A stretch of DNA of 64,000 nucleotides from contig JAGVSM010003801.1 in the NCBI GenBank assembly GCA_022494885.1, positions 62,001 through 126,000 of the forward strand. The letters run 5' to 3'. A model generated the notes under the pieces. It saw nothing but the letters and a program-made list of their open reading frames with translations, had not been told where the DNA came from and did no database searches. The first letter of the stretch is position 1; each line of letters opens with the position of its first letter. Of this stretch, positions 54,601 through 64,000 are shown piece by piece. The stretch is from Micrasema longulum (taxonomy: Eukaryota > Arthropoda > Insecta > Trichoptera > Brachycentridae). The position numbers were made by a program, and so were the translations under genes.

Positions 54601-57600
54601 TTTATTTGGACTGGACGCTTCTTCTCCGTCTCGAAGAAATGGCGCTGGGAACGGTAGACTACAGAAGGATCTGCACCGAGAAACGGAATGTTCCATGAAT
54701 TGTCGATATCACTCTTGTGAATTGAGCCCCTGAAAAAATTAATAACAATTGTTGAACTTGGCCATGCGAGTATTTATAGCAGAGTTCAGAAATAACAATA
54801 TTTTGTCGTCTCGGTGGCGGAAGGAACTGAGACACGATATTATAATATTGAGAAAAATTACTTTAAGACTACTAGTTAACAAAATATACATTTTTCTGTC
54901 ATAGTACCGTTATTTATTCAGCTAGGTTAACTCCTGTGTGGCTATGATATGACATGAGTCTACAAAGAATACAAAACTTTACTTTTTTACTATTATTATT
55001 TGTTACAGGCGGGCAGCCTTCGCTGGTGTGCCTATGTCTCGCGAACTGATTTTTGTCTACGTTCGTCTTTCGTCAAAAAAGTATCCAAATGGTTTTAGAA
55101 CTGGTTGATCGAAATGAAATAAACAAGGCTTAGCGATTTATTCCAGTCTGAAACCACCCGTTGAAAAGAAAGATTTTCTTGGAGTTGCGTTGGAATTGGA
55201 GACGATAGAGCTTTCAGTTATAACCCCGTAGTCTACAAAATGACATTAGCACATGTGGTAGTGTTTTGAAGAAACAAGAAAATTCTAACAAACTTTGATC
55301 ACTAATTATATTGTTAAAATCAACTCTGAACAGTGGGGCGATTGTCGCTGATTCTAATCGTGAAAAACCATTGTCTTCAACTGCCCATACTATTTTTTCC
55401 GGAGGAGAGCAATTTTGAGCCATAGCGCAAATTGCAGGGAAGATAATCATACAGCGATGATAGTTGTTCATAATTAAAACCATTATTATTTCCCTATTTG
55501 ATGTCTGACATTACGGGTTGTCCCAATGTGCTAGAAATCCTTAAAATGTTACCAAAACAATAAATAACCAAAAAATGATATTTTTGAACAATATAAATAA
55601 TTAATTTTTAATGCCATATTATTTTCTTCGTTTTTTCTAAACTTTTTTTATACAATAGGGTATTTTCACAAGTCGGGAATAACGTTCAAAATATAATATA
55701 TATTTAAAGTGGATTTTTACGATTCTAATGATATGGCTGTCAATGTATTCAAAATAAGTTTTCATTTATAATTTTTGCGTTTAAAAATGAATACATACAA
55801 CACGGCTCGCAGTTGACATCGCGTCATTTTGACTGCCGACTGCACTCCTAATAAACATTGCATACACAGGGCGAGAAATGCCTCGTTTTTGGGTAATTCA
55901 AAATATGCATATTTTAAGCCTTTGTAGAAAATTTATCCGACATGAAAAAAATATTAATACCGTTACCATTGCAATTTTTGTTTATTTAAAAATAAAAAAA
56001 ATTAAAAGATTCTATTCTGGGTATATTTTTACTTGCTGTTGCAAAGTTATGCGGTTTTCAAAATTCACGGAACGCATCTTCACTTTTTCTATGTGAGTCA
56101 TTTTCCGCAGAACGCATCTACCGCACTAAAAAGGTTTGGAGTGTATATCTTTTTAAATTTCCATCTGTAAATTATTTACTTGGCCTTCATCTTGGGTCTG
56201 AGTTCCGGCAGCCTCTCGGTGAACAGCTTCCTCCTCAGCGGACCAAGTTCGGACATCTGGGCTATCCCGTACACAAGGGACTCCCAAGTCCCGTAATGTA
56301 TAGAGGCCTCGCCCCACCTCTTGTATTGGGAGGGAGTGCTAGCCCTAATGTATGTCTCCACAGAATTTATTACACCTAGAATAAATATACTATAGTTAAA
56401 AACAAGATCAGTAAAGACAAAGAATTATAATCTTTATAAGTCATTGAATTCACACATTTTTGTTTGACAACCATATTAAAAAAGAGCCACAATAACAATA
56501 CATATATTTAAACTCATTTAAAAAATCAAATCAAATTATTTACATTTACAGTCGATATTGGTTATTACGATCACGGAAATAGCGAGATCTCAGATATAAT
56601 GAGGAAACATAAGATGACATTTTAGTTTGTGGTTTTCTCCATACATTTATTAACTTTTATAACGAGCTTCTTATTGCTGACAGTTCAGCAAAAACTCTTC
56701 GATGGTTTAAAAACAATTTTCGAAATAAGAACCTAAGTAATAAAATCCAAATGGGGGACTAACTTAGTACCGATGCCGCTGGGCATTGGGGCAGTTTACG
56801 TTTATGACACTATGTTAGTGTCTAAGTACCTGATTGGTGTTTTCCCCGACAACATTGACAAAGTATCAGACATATGGTTGAAATTGCGAGTAAAAAATTT
56901 AAGCTTTGGGAACTTTTACACTTTCTTTTGTAGTTTAAGAATGACATCCTTGTTCTGGAGTTTTTTACTATGTATAATGCACATAACTGGCGAGTGATGT
57001 CAGATAAGTTAAAACCTAACCCTTGAATTGTAAACATGACTATTAAAAAGAAGAAGTGTTTCGATTTGTGAAAAAGTGGCAAATATTTGTAAGAACGTTG
57101 CGAGAAATATGTTGAAGAGGGTAAAAAGTTATCTCTATCCTTATCCACAGTGTCAACGTTGTGAAAAAATAGGAATGTTTATTTAACTGCAATTGAAATT
57201 TAGAAAGTGGCATGTGTGTAAGCACTTATTATAATTTTCAATAGTGACAATATGCAATGGCGACTGGATTTAAAAAACCTTCCTCTGGTATAACTAGTAA
57301 TGCTTATAAATGAGCAAATTCAGTCGGTCCTGTCTTCCTCGCAATAAACTAAGTTTGACTGTTATATCACACAATTTATTAATGCTCGTAACTTCGTATA
57401 TTGACATTATAATGCCCAGTGTTTTTTGTGGTATTTGCGCATTTGAATGTGAAAATATGATAAGAATATTGTAGCTCTCGATATATTACTCAATTGAAGT
57501 TTGTAGTTTATCTTGCTCTTAAGAGAAAATAAAACTGGTTAAACTGCATTCATAACTCAATACAGGCAAATTTAGATGAAATTTAGAACTTACAACAGGG

Positions 57601-60600
57601 TAATTCTGGTGGTGCGATATTATGATTATTTTCAATGCAGGCCCTGTTGTCCACAATAAATGGTGAAATATTCAAAATTCAAAAGGTCTATTTTTTATCT
57701 TCCAGTATTAGCTTTCATTTTTTTACACCAAGGCGTATTTTTATTTTTTTTAATCCAGTGAAATAGCTACATAGTGCAGAGCCAATTCTACCATATAAAA
57801 CAAACATTTATATTTGAATCACTTATGGTGGTCTCAGCATATCCCGCCATCGCTCGAACAAGGGTGAATGGATCACCCTGCAGTGGCTTGGAGAAGTGCG
57901 TTATTCGAACTTTTCAGGCGTTCCCGTAGGCTCCAGACTCTTTGGCGAGTTAGGGCAGTGAAGGTCCCGTCCAGCTGCGAACATTTCGGAGGCACTGCAG
58001 TACCTAGGCAGTCCAAATAATTGCCTGTATAAATTATTATACGTGACCCATAATTTATTTCATGCTGCTTGCGTATAATTGTTCCATAGTTCCGCTGTAT
58101 ACATGGACGTCAAATACGAAGATTTTCTTCACTTCGTCATTGCACTGAAAGAAGCTGCTGTATTGCTGCTTCAGAATTTGACACCAATAAGATCAGGGAT
58201 AGTCATATTAAACTATAAAGTCGAAAAGTTGTTAAGGTCTTGTGACGCTGACAAAAAAAATAATGTTTTCCTTACATTTAGGTAGTTAATAAGGTATTTA
58301 CGTATGTAGATATATCGTGTTCGTAGAACAATGATGGATGTGTGAAAAATGTGACATTGACTTTTTTTATATTTTATCTTGAAAAGGTTTCATAAAGGCT
58401 TTATGTTCTATGTTTGAAAAATATATATATAAGTAACTTAAGTATCAAAGGATATACTTTGGTGCTAATCAAGTTATGGTATAGTGCTAAAAAAAAATAA
58501 ACTGCTCTCATGTAAAGTTGAAAAAAATAACATGCATCATTGTTCTATGATCATGATCATTTTCAATCAGTTATGTATTTGTTGGAGTCATTCCCAAGAT
58601 GACGGTAAAGTTGACTAACTTACCCTTGAACTGCTGCTGTAGATAGACTACTCCCATATCAGCAGGAATACTGTCAAAGCCACAAGCGCTGACGATGTAC
58701 ACACCAGCATTCTGCGCAGCCTCATTATACTCCAGCTGCATCTTTTCCATATACTGAAATAGTAAAATTTAAGTGAGATTTTTATTTTATTAATATCCAA
58801 TAGTGAAAATGTAAAGGTCAAGTAGAACGAATGAATGATAGAATGGTAAAACAGGTAGCTAAAAATATTACTGCTTTCAGTTAAAATGTTGAGTATATGT
58901 ATTGAAAAAGTGTAATTTAAAAATATATCATATTTAAATTATTTAAAACACAAAAAAGATCATCATGAAACATAATATATATCACAATAATGCGTAAATA
59001 AATAAATAACACAGATTTTGTTAACTGATCCAGAATCTGCAAAATTGCCAAACCGGGAGACTTCAATGCATTGTAGGAAATATGCTTACACACATAACAG
59101 ATTTAAACTGTGGCATTTGAGTTTTTACTATTTGAATACTCAATAATAGTTACATATAATATATGAATCAGATACTAATTAATGTCCTCTAAAACCAATA
59201 TGACCAAGTGACACCATTTGATAAAAACCGGCGAAGAACCGAGTGTGCCATTTTTCTTACAAATCACTTATATATGAAAAAGAAATTTAGATTTAAAAAA
59301 TGCGGCTAATGAAAGCATTTAGAGATTTACGCGTCTACAAAAATATCCCTTAAAGCATTTTAAAAATAAAATAACAGTTATAAAAAATGTAAACAAAGCT
59401 ATGAATCGATGAGTATTTTGCCATTAAAAACAAATTAAATTTTGAATGATCAATCAATATGGTAATTAGATACCAGATCTGACCACCGTTGAACATAACA
59501 CAAAGTTCAAGGTCTTACTCCATGATGAGAAAATAAAATTATTTCAATTCTTTTATAAAAAAACATTCAAAGAAATCATTTTTTATTTGAAAATTTATTT
59601 ATAAACCCTTACGGATTAATACATTCATTTTACATAGAATAATATATACATTTTTCATTCATACTCTGTTGTTCAAAATAATATTTTTTACGTCTTTTGA
59701 AAAGTTTGTCCGAGTCTTTTGTTTAGTTTTGTCTGGTAGTTTATTGTATAATTTCAGTCCCTGGTTCATTATTATTTTACTTCTTGGCACCAATTACAAT
59801 GTACCTCAATCAGTTTGTTACTTTAAGGCAAGAAAGCATGTGTACATAAATGCCAAGAAATGTAACAAATCTCAGGAAAAAATACATTATTATATAGTAA
59901 AATACTTGAAGATGGACATGTCAAAAGTCAAAATAATCGGCGACAAGATGTATAAATGTAGAGGTAGTGAGATCTGTATGCGAAGACAAATTGATATGGC
60001 CTTGTATCATATCTGCCTACCCTTATGTTGAAACAGCGTATCGATTTGTTACTGTTGTTATATCGAGCCATAATCGGCAGAACATAAGCGACACATAGTG
60101 AATTGTGCAGGAGAAGGTTTTTTTTAAATTTTTGTTCCATGTTTATTTTTTGAAATAATTCAGTAAATGAGATTTATAATGGTTGTTCACTGCCAATACT
60201 GAAATGACAGCCAGTCGTTTAAATACCTCCCGCTTTTAAGATAGTGGCGGTAACGCTGTTTTGGCTATAACTCTGACAGGTTTATCTTTTGGTGGCGAGC
60301 TAGCATAAGAGGCTAGTATAAGAGGTTTAAAGACGTTTGTGAATGCTTAAAGATGATAAACATACTGGACGTCCAACGTCAAGTACCGAAGAAAACATCA
60401 AATCGGCAAAGCAAATTGTGTTGAAAAATCGATGTGTACCAATCCAAAGCTTGCTGTGTTATTAAGCATCTCATCATTGAGATGTTTTGGGTATGAAATG
60501 CGTCACTGCCCCCCTCGTCCCAAAATTTTACACCACGATAAAACGCCGTCTCATACAGCGGTGATTGTTTATTATTTATTTATTTTAAAGAAACAAACAT

Positions 60601-61896
60601 TCGACAATGATATAATAACTTTTTTTTTAAAAATACAGTTTTAAGACAGACCAGCAAAGTTTCTAAATAAAAATCATACATATTATTAAATAGTGTTAAA
60701 ACAAAAGGATGTGTTTATGTATATTTGTATGAGAGTAAGTGTAGATGTGTGTTTATGTGTATTAGTGTGGGAGTAAGTGTTCAGGAGTGTGCATCATTAA
60801 ATAGTAAGTGGGATCATATCGCAGCCAGAAATAATAAGTCTTAATTAATAAAAATAAATTAAGGGGTAGGTAAAATATATCAATAGATGAAAGAAAAAAA
60901 AACATTATAGTTAGAGCAAGAACGATAGAGGAAAGAGTCTTGTGCATAGTTAGTGGTACAGACTGGCAGATGGAATAAATACTTATTTCTTGTCACGAGA
61001 AAGGGGATATTAAGATGATTTTGGAGAGTAGGTTAAAAGAGTTTACTTAATTATTTAATAATTTATGTAAATAGCATAATTCAGATACAGTGCCTCTTTT
61101 TTTAAGAGTAAAAAAATCTATTTTGTTTGGCAGATTGGCTGCAAGTACAAAGTTTTTGGCCAAAAATTTGACTAATCCCATCAGCCAAGCACCGTATTCT
61201 TCAGACTAGGCCCTGTCTGACTTTTTTATTTTTCCAAGACTAAAATTGCTATTAAGAGGAAGACGCTTTGAGACGATTGATGCCATAAAAGAGAATTCGC
61301 TGCGAGAGTTAAAGGCCATACCTTTGCAGGCCTATGAAAAGCGCACAGACAATTGGATTAAGCGTTGGCATCGATGTATCGTCGCAAATGGCAAGTATTT
61401 TAAAGAGGATAATATTTTTTTTTATTGAATATTAAAATTTTGTGTTTTTTTTACAAATTCCCATTTATTTTTGATCATAAGGTATGTAATTATTATTTAT
61501 TTTGGGTCACTTTTAATTTTTTAATTGTTGATTATTATGGCTTAACACGGGCACAGTCTAAAAAGGGATAAAAGGTTAGTGAATATGTTGACAAATGTAA
61601 TTTGAAATAATAAAATATTAATTAACGTATGATTTTATAAATGTAATACATATGTAAATGTGTATGTTATTTATAATCAAAAGAATAAAAAATATTAAAG
61701 AAATTAACCGCAGGTTCTCCACTGACGTCCACATGGTGTGTCTGTGTCTCAATACACGCCTTGACGAGCGCCTCTCCATAGAACCGGTATGGGCCACAGC
61801 AGTTCACTAATACCTTGGCTTCCTTTGTCATGTTAGTAAGAGACTTAGGATCACTTACATCTGCCAGGAATATTTTCACCTTGGATAAATCATCAC
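51529..61896 (-). CDS. SCCPDH: Saccharopine dehydrogenase-like oxidoreductase (3' six exons; 5' end outside window)
   Basis: Six exons, transcribed right to left: 61896-61709, 58753-58624, 56375-56180, 54729-54333, 52803-52709, 51640-51529. They splice with consistent phases into ~372 residues ending in TAA. Every exon matches SCCPDH-family blocks: VLVNCCGPYRFYGEALVKAC, ACGFDSIPADMGV, HYGTWESLVYG, IPFLGADPSVVYRSQRHFFE and LPPGAAFAKTSYIENL. Family members are ~430 residues with an N-terminal Rossmann fold and a central hydrophobic segment, and in mammals associate with lipid droplets; substrate and reaction are not established. The N-terminal ~60 residues with the glycine-rich nucleotide-binding loop are not in the window. 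All coding positions seen are intact. The ~10-kb span is mostly repeat-filled introns. Confidence 0.95.
51776..52655. mobile_element. Tigger/pogo-like non-autonomous element in last SCCPDH intron
   Basis: The ends CAGTAAAACCTCGTTTTTAC and AAAACGTGGGTTTTACTG are inverted repeats (perfect for 10 bp). The left side continues with CATTTTTACGTTTTCCCCC and the right with TTTTCCTCAGTTTTACAC. It makes up 880 of the 1068 bp of the intron. No transposase frame is present. Confidence 0.65.
52709..52803 (-). CDS. SCCPDH: SCCPDH exon e
   Basis: The acceptor AACTCCCCAG leads into VTGVNPGYGATCTALVFSGI and TILKDADKMPG plus two bases. The donor is GTAAGTTAT. Confidence 0.93.
52955..53398 (+). mobile_element. 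RTE-like LINE 3' end inside SCCPDH intron
   Basis: The frame includes GSETWNWQRKDESRVNAMYD, IIDKIKKGSLRWFGHVERMD and a RRGRRGMIK break. The last block includes SRQNRKACMNVEEARNVC-like residues. The 3' tail is (GTA)n, comparable to the (GTT)n at 13771. It is antisense to the gene. Confidence 0.8.
53567..53780 (+). repeat. Interspersed repeat X, copy 2
   Basis: GAGGAAGTTCAGTGGTTTTT, GCGCAATGATTTTTTAAAGT, CTGTGACGTCACAAGTTCTA and TTCTGCTGATTGGTGAG are present. It matches 61938-62165 over its whole length. 53780-53890 adds a small LINE C-terminal relic (SSYKGLKLYSELPGEMK). Confidence 0.6.
53943..54198. mobile_element. 256-bp inverted-repeat element in SCCPDH intron
   Basis: CCTCAGAGGCAGACGGATGC plus AAATCC at the left mirrors GGATTTGCATCCGTCTGCCT plus GAGG at the right (one 2-bp gap). 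The interior is non-coding. Confidence 0.65.
54333..54729 (-). CDS. SCCPDH: SCCPDH exon d (largest)
   Basis: The acceptor AATTTTTTCAG leads into a 132-residue stretch. It has IDNSWNIPFLGADPSVVYRS, an amphipathic/hydrophobic part (KAYFGFASIFQLLAISLVGA, MVGLMAKTS), RKLLLTYPRLFSFGSISHEG and WLNIYGEGWDESV. The donor GTATTTTATT is in phase 0. The hydrophobic part probably anchors the protein at a membrane or lipid droplet. Confidence 0.95.
54750..56175. other. SCCPDH intron, unassigned content
   Basis: A 89-residue minus-strand frame (55214-55483; NNYHRCMIIFPAICAMAQNC) has a coding-like look but no family I know; it may be a transposon relic. No other feature. Confidence 0.3.
56180..56375 (-). 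CDS. SCCPDH: SCCPDH exon c
   Basis: The acceptor TATTTATTCTAG leads into VINSVETYIRASTPSQYKRW, GEASIHYGTWESLVYGIAQM and SELGPLRRKLFTERLPELRP, then KMKA plus two bases. The donor is GTAAATAAT. HxGTWxSxxYG is a family motif. Confidence 0.93.
56780..56925 (+). mobile_element. LINE endonuclease-domain relic
   Basis: The frame reads GIGAVYVYDTMLVSKYL, then VSDIWLKLRVKNLSFGNFY. It resembles the G-G-V-x-IYV and W-L-x-L part of the APE-type endonuclease of non-LTR elements. Catalytic residues cannot be identified. Confidence 0.35.
57830..58025 (-). mobile_element. LINE C-terminal fragment in SCCPDH intron
   Basis: The minus strand reads RYCSASEMFAAG, a break, FTALTRQRVWSLRERLKSSN and NALLQATAG then a stop. 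This is the characteristic end of Jockey/R1-like ORF2. GC is higher than nearby, so the insertion may be fairly recent. Confidence 0.6.
58624..58753 (-). CDS. SCCPDH: SCCPDH exon b
   Basis: The acceptor TACTATTTCAG leads into YMEKMQLEYNEAAQNAGVYI, VSACGFDSIPADMGVVYLQQ, QFK and one base of glycine. The donor is GTAAGTTAG. CGFDSIPAD is the most conserved string of the family. Confidence 0.95.
58814..58862 (+). repeat. Tiny RTE-like LINE remnant
   Basis: GGTCAAGTAGAACGAATGAA and AATGGTAAAACAGGTA parallel the VERMD...MVKQV part at 53143-53180. Confidence 0.4.
59600..59830 (-). mobile_element. LINE C-terminal relic
   Basis: The minus strand reads IIMNQGLKLYNKLPDKTKQK, then TRTNFSKDVKNIILNNRV and a stop. 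GLKLYNxLP is the terminal signature of Jockey-like elements. Confidence 0.5.
59880..60062 (+). mobile_element. RTE-like LINE 3' end, short
   Basis: ACTTGAAGATGGACATGTCA and ATCTGCCTACCCTTATGTTG match the last 170 bp of the LINE at 13620-13795. It ends in TTGTTACTGTTGTTA. Confidence 0.7.
60305..60580 (+). pseudogene. mariner transposase remnant, middle part
   Basis: The frame reads FKDVCECLKDDKHTGRPTSS then TEENIKSAKQIVLKNR. After a deletion and shift it reads RPKILHHDKTPSHTAVIV. GRP(S/T)(S/T) is the linker motif, and HHD carries the second catalytic aspartate of the D,D34D triad. Stops and deletions make it inactive. The C-terminal part resumes at 61170. Confidence 0.7.
60575..61065 (-). mobile_element. 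LINE end inserted into the mariner
   Basis: The minus strand reads LQNHLNIPFLVTRNKYLFHL, PVCTTNYAQDSFLYRSC and NYNVFF. A CACACT-rich 3' UTR and an AATAAATAAATAA end at about 60575 follow. The coding block and UTR resemble 17956-18405. Confidence 0.55.
61170..61428 (+). pseudogene. mariner transposase remnant, C-terminal part
   Basis: The frame reads APYSSD-like, a break, FFIFPRLKLLLRGRRFETID, AIKENSLRELKAIPLQAYEK and RTDNWIKRWHRCIVANGKYF, then a stop. This is the mariner C-terminus. The SSD before the break is the position of the third catalytic aspartate. It is separated from the middle part by the LINE at 60575-61065. Confidence 0.75.
61709..61896 (-). CDS. SCCPDH: SCCPDH exon a (second or third of gene)
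   Basis: The acceptor TTCATTCTAG precedes a codon split after its first base. The exon reads DDLSKVKIFLADVSDPKSLT, then NMTKEAKVLVNCCGPYRFYG, EALVKACIETQTHHVDVSGE and PA. The donor is GTTAATTT, in phase 0. It covers the end of the Rossmann-like domain (NCCGPY, DVSGEP). The preceding exon is beyond 61910 and was not found up to 64000. Confidence 0.93.
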
Positions 61897-61937
61897 CTAG
61901 AATGAACATTGAAAAATTAACAAAGAGGATTGGGAAT

Positions 61938-62165
61938 GAAGAAGATCAGTGGTTTTTTAAAATTATCTTTTATTTGTTAAACTATTAAACAAAGCCAAAA
62001 AAATTTTTTAATTTTCAAGCATTGTATTATCAACGTAATAATTTTTAAAAGATTTATATTATTTAAATTATTTTGCATGTGACATCTCAAGTTCTCTTCC
62101 CCTTTTTCTTGATAAGTTCTGCGGATTCGTCAGTTGACTTGCCATAAACCGGAAATCTATCTAAA
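61938..62165 (+). repeat. Interspersed repeat X, copy 3
   Basis: AGAAGATCAGTGGTTTTTTA, ATTGTATTATCAACGTAATA, CATGTGACATCTCAAGTTCT and TTCTGCGGATTCGTCAG parallel copy 2 block by block. Confidence 0.6.
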
Positions 62166-62257
62166 CTCTCTTATCATTAGTTGATTCAGAAGAACTAGTG
62201 ACTTCATGCAATGTAACTACTTTAGACCAAGAAGTACAAAAATGGAAAAATATTTTC

Positions 62258-62365
62258 AGGCGTTGCCTAGTATGTAGGTGAAATAATTCGAACAGATGAA
62301 TTTCACCAGCAACAATAAAAGTTTCAGCTCTTTAACTTCATAAAACGTCAACAGATTTTCATGTC
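62258..62365 (+). repeat. FB-family spacer fragment
   Basis: CAGGCGTTGCCTAGTATGTA, GGTGAAATAATTC and TTTCAGCTCTTTAACTTCAT are the spacer segment without arms. Confidence 0.6.
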
Positions 62366-62784
62366 AACTATTTTTATTGATAAAAACAATATGTAAAAAA
62401 AAATCCTCACCAAGGTACATTGTTTAAATTATCTCCTTCATTTAAAAAAAAATATTACTTTACAGATATTTCCAGCTGACTGGTTTTAGAACATGATTAT
62501 CTAAAATACATCTACTAAAATGTAATCTGGACATGAAATACTGAACAAATATTAACGAATGTATTCTAGGTACTTGTAATTTAGTGTACAGCTTTGATAA
62601 GATTAACAATATTAACTTTTAATTGACAAAGGAACAGTTGTGTTTTTAAACCGGTCTCGGCATATTAGTTTTATTTTAGTGATTTTACACAAAATAAAGA
62701 AGTAGTTAATTTATTTACATAACATGCAAAATCACAAGTTATTTTTAGTAGTTATAAAAAAATAATTTATCGTCATTACTCGCT

Positions 62785-62885
62785 AAGGATTTATTTAACT
62801 TTTTGCACAATATTATTTGCACATTGGCCGGCTTATTGCCGAATGGCAATTTATTCCAATCAATCAGTAAAGTAAAACATAATTT
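62785..62885 (-). repeat. LINE 3' UTR (same as 45795-45920)
   Basis: TTTAACTTTTTGCACAATAT, GCACATTGGCCGGCTTATTG and CCGAATGGCAATTTATTCCA match the 3' UTR of the WNHLP-type LINE. The coding part is absent. 62886-63218 is AT-rich with no feature. Confidence 0.6.
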
Positions 62886-63230
62886 TATCTTTTAATTTCA
62901 ATTGTTATTTTGATGAGTTATTTTTTATAATTTTTTTTTCACTTTTTACTTTTATTTTGTATAATCATTATATTTAGTACCGTTTTTTTTAAATCTACTT
63001 ATTTAAGTACATATGTTTAAGGATACACTTTTTTTTAAACATTTTATTTTAAACCTGTTGATTTAATCTTTTTTTTAATCTGTAAGCATGCTTTTTGTAC
63101 GAAACTGATATGTTATTATAATTATATGTATATAAATTTGGTTTTTTTCGTTTACTTCATATTTTATAACAAGTATTTTTTGTAAAGTTAAAGGCACTGT
63201 GCACTGTGCATAATAAATAAATATGTATGT

Positions 63231-63639
63231 TAAATAAGGGAATATGGAAGTCAAGGCATTTACAGGGCTTATGACCTGTCATTGGCTGGTTTAAGTGGCC
63301 ACTTTACACACTGTGTAACATTCACCATTTTGCCTATGTTTGAACATCCATATTTCTTCAATTATTCCATCTGTTGATTTTAGTGAAGTTAAAGAGCTGA
63401 AACCTTTATTGTTGTGAAGAGATTCATCTGACTGAATTATTTCACATACTAGGCAACGCCTGAAAACATTTTTTCAAACCAGCCAATGACAGGTCATAAG
63501 CCCTGTAAATGCCTTGACTTTCATATTCCCTTATTTAAGGTATTCTCCATCCCTGTTGTATTTTGTTAATCTTAATGACCCCCGAGGAGGTGAAATCCAG
63601 TCTTTTGTCTATGAACATTTGGACAAACTCAAATATTGT
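63231..63639 (+). mobile_element. FB-family element with 12-bp target duplication
   Basis: It starts inside the left arm at TAAATAAGGGAATATGGAAG. The core CACTTTACACACTGTGTAAC and the spacer (TGAAACCTTTATTGTTGTGA) follow. The right arm ends GGACAAACTCAAATATTGT. AAATATGTATGT flanks it exactly (63219-63230, 63640-63651). Confidence 0.85.
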
Positions 63640-63750
63640 AAATATGTATGTGAAAAATGGGATGTATTTATTGTGGTTATTGTGGTCAATCACGTGGGAT
63701 ATATCATGGTTTTGCGGTCAGTCACGGGACAGATAGTTATTACTGGTATG

Positions 63751-64000
63751 TCGGCCTCGTGGTGTAGTGGTCAGAGCGTTTGCCTACCTAACGAGTGGTC
63801 GCGGGTTCGATTCCCAACATGGTTGACATGAAATATTTATTTAAAAAGATGTTCTTACACTATAAAATTTCATAGTCCCTGGACTGGTACCTGAAGTGAA
63901 AAACTGATCATCTTACCTTCATGTAACAAAATTGATCAGGATACACTGCGATTGGTGTACCAATGCGGTGCTCTATGCACCATTAGGTGCAGAAATGGAA
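63751..64000 (+). mobile_element. tRNA-headed SINE (SINE-I), cut by window end
   Basis: Head GGCCTCGTGGTGTAGTGGTC and GCGGGTTCGATTCCCAAC. Body GGACTGGTACCTGAAGTGAA. Hairpin GCACCATTAGGTGC at 63979-63992, then AGAAATGGAA at the edge. Confidence 0.85.

Noticed and set aside
55214..55483. 89-residue frame in SCCPDH intron as a nested gene
   Set aside because: No recognisable domain, promoter or splice support; probably a repeat relic.
56176..56361. Separate 61-residue protein METYIRAS…
   Set aside because: It is SCCPDH exon c; its apparent stop lies just past the donor GTAAATAAT.
1..64000. Endogenous viral sequences or toxin genes
   Set aside because: No capsid, viral polymerase, envelope or toxin motif was seen; reverse transcriptase pieces are all of the non-LTR type.

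Overview
The window reads as a piece of an insect nuclear genome, most likely a moth or butterfly (moderate confidence). It is AT-rich and has GT-AG introns of several kilobases. It also has an arthropod TATA plus TCAGT core promoter, mariner, Tigger-like and Helitron-like remnants, and many non-LTR retrotransposon ends with tRNA-headed SINEs. Nothing looks bacterial, and no rRNA gene, CRISPR array or intact tRNA gene was seen.

Genes. (1) 51529-61896, minus strand: six spliced exons encode the last ~372 residues of a saccharopine dehydrogenase-like oxidoreductase (SCCPDH family). The N-terminal nucleotide-binding exon(s) lie beyond the right edge. (2) 23318-25933, plus strand: a TATA/Inr promoter and two exons encode a 77-residue secreted precursor. 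It has a proline/methionine-rich peptide bounded by RR and GRRRR, so C-terminal amidation is predicted. (3) 29567-31150, plus strand: a decayed two-exon gene of a multicopy, probably transposon-derived insect family. (4) 36088-36839, plus strand: a weak two-exon candidate for a 109-residue secreted protein. (5) 44277-44480, minus strand: an orphan exon-like frame with one membrane segment. Genes 4 and 5 are tentative.

The rest is a dense mosaic of repeats. 0-15 kb: LINE 3' ends, a mariner N-terminal remnant, a palindromic repeat family (here FB), a LINE with a SINE cleanly inserted in it, and other SINEs. 15-23 kb: LINE C-terminal fragments of at least four families and SINEs. 23-37 kb: the peptide gene with repeats in and around it, a Helitron-like element, the TE-like gene and inverted-repeat elements. 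37-41 kb: LINE remnants and a 1.7-kb tandem array of twelve ~135-bp units. 41-51 kb: SINEs, a tandem pair of units ending in tRNA-like domains, LINE remnants, and a 551-bp element with ~95-bp inverted repeats. 51-62 kb: SCCPDH introns carrying a Tigger-like element, several LINE ends, a short inverted-repeat element, and a mariner interrupted by a LINE. 62-64 kb: another FB copy with a clean target duplication, and a SINE cut by the window edge.

Three observations stand out. FB copies look palindromic like DNA transposons, but three of them have a fixed end, a variable other end and 10-13 bp target duplications, which is what retroposition produces. The tRNA-headed SINE and a LINE share a 3' terminus that folds into a hairpin with a compensatory base change, and the tandem array at 39-41 kb appears to derive from that LINE terminus. 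The peptide gene carries a convincing amidation and convertase layout. All functional statements are inferred from sequence alone; no searches could be run.
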